A DNA stretch of 10,854 bases from Planctomycetota bacterium (GTDB taxonomy: Bacteria; Planctomycetota; Phycisphaerae; WQYP01), in contig JAJZNY010000449.1 of NCBI GenBank assembly GCA_021852245.1, forward strand, positions 1 through 10,854. The letters run 5' to 3'. Positions 7,177-10,854 of the stretch are shown here, in pieces. Both the position numbers and the translations under genes were made by a program. The notes under the pieces were generated by a model. It was given only the letters and a program-made list of their open reading frames with translations, ran no database searches and was not told where the DNA came from. Numbering within the stretch: the first letter of the stretch is position 1; each line of letters starts with the position of its first letter.

Positions 7177-7205
7177 ATTATTCGGGCGAAAAGCATAACG
7201 GTCAA
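7177..7205 (-). promoter_or_regulatory. Sigma70-type promoter of the rhomboid gene
   Basis: On the minus strand TTGACC (7205-7200) is followed after 17 bp by AATAAT (7182-7177). Each hexamer differs from consensus by one base and the spacer is ideal. Transcription would begin near 7170, leaving a leader of about 25 nt before ATG 7144. Confidence 0.65.
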
Positions 7206-7227
7206 ACCGCACGGCAATGAGGTGGTG

Positions 7228-7236
7228 TGTTATACT
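7228..7236 (+). promoter_or_regulatory. Extended -10 promoter for the thuA-like gene
   Basis: TGTTATACT on the plus strand has the extended -10 form TGnTATAAT with one mismatch. I see no good -35 at 16-18 bp, which extended -10 promoters tolerate. The start would fall near 7243, about 48 nt before ATG 7291. Confidence 0.5.
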
Positions 7237-7278
7237 CAAATCAAGGTTGAAGATCGCAGGGCGCCTGTAACTCACTTT

Positions 7279-7282
7279 GGAG
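7279..7282 (+). promoter_or_regulatory. Ribosome binding site deciding the 7291 start
   Basis: GGAG, 8 nt before ATG 7291. The frame is open upstream to 7135, but that part covers the promoter region and overlaps the rhomboid start, so 7291 is the real start. Confidence 0.7.
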
Positions 7283-7290
7283 AATACCGC

Positions 7291-8010
7291 ATGGCCGGAA
7301 TCAACGTACTGGTGTGGAATGAGGGACGACAGAAAAACTCGGACGCCGCCATCAAACGCATTTATCCACGCGGAATTCACGGCGCCATCGTTGATGCGCT
7401 GAGCCGGGATGAATTGATTAGAGCCGAATCCGCCACCCTTGAAGACCCGGAACATGGGCTCCCGCAATCGCGCCTGGATCAGACAGACGTACTGATCTGG
7501 TGGGGACATCAAGCGCACGATATGGTTCGAGACGAAGTTGTGGATCGCGTTTATAAGCGTGTGCTCGCTGGCATGGGGCTGATTGTTCTTCATTCGGGCC
7601 ACTTTTCAAAGATATTCAAACGCTTGATGGGGACCAGTTGCGACCTGAAATGGCGGGAAGCCCATGATCGCGAGGTGTTGTGGGTCACGACACCGGGGCA
7701 CCCGATCGTCGATGGAATTGCTGATCATTTCGTGCTGGAGCAGGAGGAGATGTATGGCGAACACTTTGACATCCCGGAACCTGACGAGACGGTGCTTATC
7801 AGTTGGTTCAGCGGCGGCGAAGTTTTTCGCAGTGGTGTTACCTATCGCCGCGGAATGGGACGGATATTTTACTTCCGCCCCGGCCATGAAACCTTTCCGA
7901 CCTATCATCATGCCGATGTTCAAAAGATTATCACCAACGCGGTGCACTGGGCCGCACCGGTTCATGCCAGCCCATCGCAATATGGCCATCGCCCAGCAGC
8001 GCGAATCTGA
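7291..8010 (+). CDS. ThuA-family (trehalose utilization) protein, 239 aa
   Basis: A ThuA-like domain covers nearly the whole protein; this family has a class I glutamine-amidotransferase-like fold. Family-typical segments appear in order: VWNE (8-11), WWGH (70-73) with a further His at 76, LHSGH followed by FSKIF (100-109), HPI (137-139), EMYGE (153-157), GGEVFRSG (175-182) and FYFRPGHET (193-201). In rhizobia ThuA acts with the dehydrogenase ThuB in catabolism of trehalose and related disaccharides through 3-keto sugars; the same role is inferred here only from family membership. No ThuB-like dehydrogenase, sugar transporter or regulator is in the window, so this is an orphan copy and its substrate is open. 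No signal peptide is present, so it should be cytoplasmic. Its stop lies 6 bp from the lgt stop on the other strand. Confidence 0.88.
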   Translation: MAGINVLVWNEGRQKNSDAAIKRIYPRGIHGAIVDALSRDELIRAESATLEDPEHGLPQSRLDQTDVLIWWGHQAHDMVRDEVVDRVYKRVLAGMGLIVLHSGHFSKIFKRLMGTSCDLKWREAHDREVLWVTTPGHPIVDGIADHFVLEQEEMYGEHFDIPEPDETVLISWFSGGEVFRSGVTYRRGMGRIFYFRPGHETFPTYHHADVQKIITNAVHWAAPVHASPSQYGHRPAARI

Positions 8011-8016
8011 TCGATG

Positions 8017-9195
8017 TCATGGCGAGATATTGCCATCGTGAGCCGGGGAATCCGCCGGTGCAGATGGAGTTGCAGCCACCGTCGATGATGGTTCCGAGGC
8101 GATTTTTTTTTCGGCGACAGCCGGATTGACGCCACGAGCGGCATCTTCTCCAGTTACGGTATAGGCTTTGATTTTGGCCATTTCGGCCTCCGGAACCCGG
8201 CGTCTGATCACCCAAGCCAGAAAAATCAGACCAACAAGCAGCATCGGCACAGAATAGATGACGCCCAAGCTGATGAGATGACCGAAGATCATGCGTGGCT
8301 GATCGCCATCGCGGAACTGTTCGCCGATGATCCGCATGATGGGATATCCGACAGCAAACGCTGCGGACGCTATGCCCGGCTTTTTCCATTTCCGTCCGAC
8401 CGTGTAGCAGATGATGAAAAGAAGGAGGCCTTCGGTGGTGGCTTCCACCAATTGGGAGGGAATGCGTGGTGGCAGAATCTGACGCAGCAGATTGACAACA
8501 TAAGGGTGATTCTCGCGCGAGAGATTCACAATCTCCATTCGCGGATTAACCTGCAGGGCGTGCAGAATTGACGGCCGGTTGGAAAAATGGGCGGCAACTC
8601 TGTCAATCAGATTATGCACTTGGGCGGGTGATATCGTGCGCTCCAGCTTTGTTTGCGGTGGATATATGAGCTCGGTCGGAAATTGAACCGCCCACGGATT
8701 GTGCCAGACGTGGCCGTAAAGTTCACCGTTGATGAAATTGGCAATTCTGCCGAAAAACAGCCCGATGGGGGCGACCATGGCGCTGCAGTCCATAAGATTG
8801 AGAAATGAATAGCCGTTACGTCGGGCAAATATCCAAGTGGCGACAAAGACTCCAACTATACCTCCGTGCGCTGCCATTCCCCCGTATTGCACTTTCAAGA
8901 GCCCCCAATAGGGGAAGGGCGGCGAAAAATTGGTAAACATATGCGGGCGGTAAAGGATGGCCTCGCCAAGACGACCACCGACGAGAACACCAAAAATGGC
9001 CACAAAAATGACGTAATCGGGAAGGCGGCTTCTGGGCATGGCCATGCGCCCGGTTTTAATGAAGCGCGACATGAGAAAATAAGCGATGACAAACCCGGTC
9101 AGATAGGCCGTGCCGTACCAGCGTATGCCCCACGCGGAATGACCGAACTGAATAATGTAGGGATTAAGGGTTTCAATGAAATACGCAATCAGCAA
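8017..9195 (-). CDS. lgt: Phosphatidylglycerol:prolipoprotein diacylglyceryl transferase (Lgt), 392 aa
   Basis: Transfers diacylglyceryl from phosphatidylglycerol to the lipobox cysteine of prolipoproteins, the first step of lipoprotein maturation in the inner membrane. Key residues align with E. coli Lgt: Tyr27, His110 in GGMAAHGG (E. coli His103), GRIANFINGELYG with Arg150, Asn153, Glu158 and Gly161 (E. coli Arg143, Asn146, Glu151, Gly154), and RIIGEQFR with Arg288, Glu292 and Arg295 (E. coli Arg239, Glu243, Arg246). GGRLGE (73-78) and PSQLVEATTEG (246-256) also fit. The offset grows from 7 to 49, so about 42 residues are inserted between 161 and 284, probably in the polar stretch at about 180-240. 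After the last membrane segment (about 310-331) a polar Ala/Ser/Pro-rich tail of about 60 residues follows. The start is TTG 9195 with GGAGG 9 nt upstream. Confidence 0.95.
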   Translation of the reverse strand: MLIAYFIETLNPYIIQFGHSAWGIRWYGTAYLTGFVIAYFLMSRFIKTGRMAMPRSRLPDYVIFVAIFGVLVGGRLGEAILYRPHMFTNFSPPFPYWGLLKVQYGGMAAHGGIVGVFVATWIFARRNGYSFLNLMDCSAMVAPIGLFFGRIANFINGELYGHVWHNPWAVQFPTELIYPPQTKLERTISPAQVHNLIDRVAAHFSNRPSILHALQVNPRMEIVNLSRENHPYVVNLLRQILPPRIPSQLVEATTEGLLLFIICYTVGRKWKKPGIASAAFAVGYPIMRIIGEQFRDGDQPRMIFGHLISLGVIYSVPMLLVGLIFLAWVIRRRVPEAEMAKIKAYTVTGEDAARGVNPAVAEKKIASEPSSTVAATPSAPADSPAHDGNISP

Positions 9196-9204
9196 AAAGC
9201 GTTA

Positions 9205-9209
9205 CCTCC
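9205..9209 (-). promoter_or_regulatory. Ribosome binding site deciding the TTG start of lgt
   Basis: GGAGG on the minus strand, 9 nt before TTG 9195. No ATG or GTG in frame has a comparable signal, and the family's N-terminus begins here, so lgt appears to use UUG. Confidence 0.7.
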
Positions 9210-9231
9210 GAGAGTTAACTATCACCCACAC

Positions 9232-9260
9232 TTTACCGTAAAAACAAAGTTCCTTACACT
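9232..9260 (+). promoter_or_regulatory. Candidate promoter of dapL
   Basis: TTTACC (9232-9237), a 17-bp spacer, then TACACT (9255-9260). Each hexamer matches consensus at 4 of 6 positions. The predicted start near 9267 gives about 52 nt of leader before GTG 9319, too short for a lysine riboswitch. Plausible but not strong. Confidence 0.4.
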
Positions 9261-9303
9261 GCATCGCCTGCCGGGCATTGATGCTTACGGCTGGATGTGT
9301 TGT

Positions 9304-9307
9304 GGAG
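9304..9307 (+). promoter_or_regulatory. Probable ribosome binding site for GTG 9319
   Basis: GGAG, 11 nt before GTG 9319. The spacing is long. An in-frame ATG at 9295 lies upstream of this motif and has no binding site of its own. Confidence 0.45.
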
Positions 9308-9318
9308 TTTTCTACGAA

Positions 9319-10488
9319 GTGAGTAATTTTCAAAAAACGCAGCGGCTTGAGGCGCTCCCCCCCTACCTGTTTATCGAAATTGACAAGAAAAAACGTGCCC
9401 TGATGCAGGCGGGTAAAGATGTGATCAATCTGGGCGTCGGCGATCCGGATCTGCCGACGCATAAGTTCATCATCGATGAGATGGCCAAGGCGATCTATGA
9501 TCCGAAAAATCATCGCTATCCATTTGATGAGGGGGTCCCTGCCTACCGCAAAGCTGCCGCTGAATTTATGAAGCGTCGTTTTGGTGTAACGGCCGACGCC
9601 GATACGCAGATTCTCACAACGATTGGATCAAAGGATGGAATAAGTCATATTCCCCTGGCGGTGGTCAATCCCGGCGATGTGGTACTGGTGCCGCAGCCCG
9701 GCTATCCCGTGTACAACAGCGGAGCCATATTCGCTGGTGGCCGGGTCTATATCATGCCGCTGGAGGGCAAAAATAACTTTCTCCCGGATATGGATGCCAT
9801 ACCCGAGGATATCCGTCGCCAGACGAAACTGTTGTGGCTGAACTATCCCAACAACCCGACCGCCGCGTCGGCCCCGCTGAGCTTTTATCAACACGCGGTG
9901 GACATGGCACGCCGATACGGGTGGATCATTGCCAGCGATCTGGCGTACGGGGAAGTTTATTTTGAAGAACCGCCGCCGAGCATTCTGCAGGTTCCTGGCG
10001 CCATGGACGTGGCCGTGGAATTTCATTCACTGTCGAAAAGCTTCAACATGACGGGCTGGCGTCTCGGCTGGGCGGTGGGTAACGCGGCAGTGATTGCGGC
10101 ACTGGCGCAGGTGAAAGGGAACATGGACAGCGGTCAGTTCAATGCCATTCAAGTTGCCGGCACAGCCGCCCTGACACACTACGACCATCCGGACGTGAAG
10201 AAGCAGATGGAAATTTATCGTCGCCGGCGCGATGTCCTCTGCGATGGGCTGAGAAAGCTGGGTTGGAATCTGGCAAAGCCGACGGCCGGATTCTTCTGCT
10301 GGGCCCAAACGCCCGGGGGCAGAAAATCCATGGAGGTTTGCGGTCGTCTGCTGGAAGAGGCGCATGTCGTGACCGTTCCGGGTGGCGGATTCGGCCCTGC
10401 TGGAGAGGGCTACCTGCGCATGGCCCTTACAGTAGATGAAGCCCGCCTCGCCGAAGCCGTTGAACGTATCGGCAGGTTAACGCTTTGA
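9319..10488 (+). CDS. dapL: LL-diaminopimelate aminotransferase, 389 aa
   Basis: A PLP-dependent fold-type I aminotransferase that converts tetrahydrodipicolinate and glutamate to LL-diaminopimelate, bypassing the succinylase/acetylase steps to meso-DAP for peptidoglycan and lysine. The start of the protein (FQKTQRLEALPPYLF) and GVGDPDLPT (39-47) are characteristic of this subfamily. Further landmarks are GSKDG (103-107), PGYPVY (127-132), YPNNPT with Asn179 (176-181), SDLAY with Asp207 and Tyr210, SLSKSF with Schiff-base Lys240, GWRLGW (246-251) and carboxylate-binding Arg367 in GYLRMALT. The length fits the family. GTG 9319 matches the usual N-terminus; ATG 9295 would add eight residues. 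It diverges from lgt. Some relatives are annotated alanine or aspartate aminotransferases, so the substrate is inferred from motif similarity. Confidence 0.87.
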   Translation: MSNFQKTQRLEALPPYLFIEIDKKKRALMQAGKDVINLGVGDPDLPTHKFIIDEMAKAIYDPKNHRYPFDEGVPAYRKAAAEFMKRRFGVTADADTQILTTIGSKDGISHIPLAVVNPGDVVLVPQPGYPVYNSGAIFAGGRVYIMPLEGKNNFLPDMDAIPEDIRRQTKLLWLNYPNNPTAASAPLSFYQHAVDMARRYGWIIASDLAYGEVYFEEPPPSILQVPGAMDVAVEFHSLSKSFNMTGWRLGWAVGNAAVIAALAQVKGNMDSGQFNAIQVAGTAALTHYDHPDVKKQMEIYRRRRDVLCDGLRKLGWNLAKPTAGFFCWAQTPGGRKSMEVCGRLLEEAHVVTVPGGGFGPAGEGYLRMALTVDEARLAEAVERIGRLTL

Positions 10489-10535
10489 TGCGCAGGCAAA
10501 ATCGGCTGGATAAAAAATGTGGATGGCGAGGTTAA
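10488..10535 (+). other. 15-codon bridging ORF between dapL and the GT87-like gene
   Basis: ATG 10488 overlaps the dapL stop as TGATG. The reading runs 15 codons (MRRQNRLDKKC, then GWRG) to TAA at 10533-10535, which directly abuts the ATG of the next gene in the same frame. It may be a translational-coupling leader, the remnant of a longer N-terminus, or chance. Confidence 0.3.
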
Positions 10536-10854
10536 ATGAGTCGGCAGGCCGGTAAAACCTATTTTTTTGTCGTGCTGCTGATCGGGCTGGTCATCACGCT
10601 TTCTGCGGCATGGCAGGCGCGGATGCGCATCATCCACAAGGAACAGACTCACAGTACCAAACAGGTTAATGATTTTGACCGCTGGATGACGATGGTGCCG
10701 GAGTTTCTGCACCAGCATATCGCCTACACCAGCGATTCGTTCCCGACGCCCCCCGTGACCCTGGTTATTTTCGCCCCGTTCACGTGGCTCTCGCCCGCCA
10801 ACGCACAATTCGCATGGGTCTGCTGCAAACTGATTTTCTGCTGCATCATCTTTT
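10536..10854 (+). CDS. DUF2029/GT87-like integral membrane glycosyltransferase, N-terminal part
   Basis: 106 codons are visible before the window edge. A short basic N-terminus is followed by a membrane segment at about 9-26. NDFD (45-48) sits in the first outside loop, then PTPPVTLVIFAPFTWLSPANAQFAW (70-94) opens the next membrane region. The acidic first loop and a proline motif leading into a hydrophobic span with APF-x-WLS are typical of DUF2029/GT87 proteins, which include polyprenyl-phosphate-dependent mannosyltransferases. Substrate cannot be inferred. The ATG has GAGG 4 nt upstream (10528-10531), which is close, so coupling to upstream translation is plausible. It starts 47 bp after the dapL stop on the same strand, suggesting co-transcription. 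The catalytic Asp is assumed to be in the first loop (Asp46 or Asp48), by analogy. Confidence 0.65.
   Translation, partial: MSRQAGKTYFFVVLLIGLVITLSAAWQARMRIIHKEQTHSTKQVNDFDRWMTMVPEFLHQHIAYTSDSFPTPPVTLVIFAPFTWLSPANAQFAWVCCKLIFCCIIF

Noticed and set aside
8866..9318. Long upstream extension of the dapL frame
   Set aside because: It runs antisense through the start of lgt; protein similarity to LL-DAP aminotransferases begins at about 9319.
9196..9318. Lysine riboswitch or other leader RNA ahead of dapL
   Set aside because: The region is 123 bp, the likely leader about 52 nt, and no extended pairing is visible.

Overview
The window looks like chromosomal DNA of a planctomycete, most likely class Phycisphaerae. 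This is inferred from gene content alone: a large secreted protein ending in a dockerin pair plus a PEP-CTERM sorting tag, a pseudopilin-like exoprotein of the planctomycete H-Xn-DG type, an LL-diaminopimelate aminotransferase, and a DUF2029/GT87-like membrane protein. Base composition is moderately GC-rich, and every gene has a recognisable purine-rich ribosome binding site. I see no RNA gene, CRISPR array, insertion sequence, phage gene or origin.

Layout. Positions 1-3736 (minus strand) hold two secreted-protein genes in tandem: a 995-residue dockerin/PEP-CTERM protein (749-3736) and, 93 bp downstream, the start of a second signal-peptide protein that runs off the left edge (1-655). A 385-bp AT-rich divergent region follows (3737-4121). 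Positions 4122-5883 (plus) hold a pair: a 153-residue single-pass membrane protein of unknown function and a 391-residue pseudopilin-like protein. These four genes form a cell-surface/export block.

Positions 5951-9195 hold housekeeping-type genes in alternating orientation: a rhomboid protease fused to a TPR-like tail (minus, 5951-7144), a ThuA-family protein (plus, 7291-8010) and the lipoprotein-modifying enzyme Lgt (minus, 8017-9195). The rhomboid and thuA-like genes diverge from a 146-bp region with a near-consensus promoter on one strand and an extended -10 element on the other. The thuA-like gene and lgt converge with only 6 bp between their stops. lgt and dapL then diverge from a 123-bp region. 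dapL (plus, 9319-10488) makes the meso-diaminopimelate precursor for peptidoglycan and lysine. It is followed by a GT87-like membrane glycosyltransferase gene that runs off the right edge (10536-10854).

Read together, the window concerns the cell envelope and exterior: secreted and anchored proteins, pseudopilin, membrane proteolysis, lipoprotein lipidation, peptidoglycan precursor supply and a probable glycan-building membrane enzyme. No tightly linked multi-gene novel system is evident. The most unusual points are the doubly tagged exoprotein with eroded calcium loops, the uncharacterised membrane protein next to the pseudopilin gene, the rhomboid-TPR fusion, an Lgt with a central insertion and a UUG start, and a 15-codon same-frame ORF that exactly bridges dapL and the GT87-like gene.
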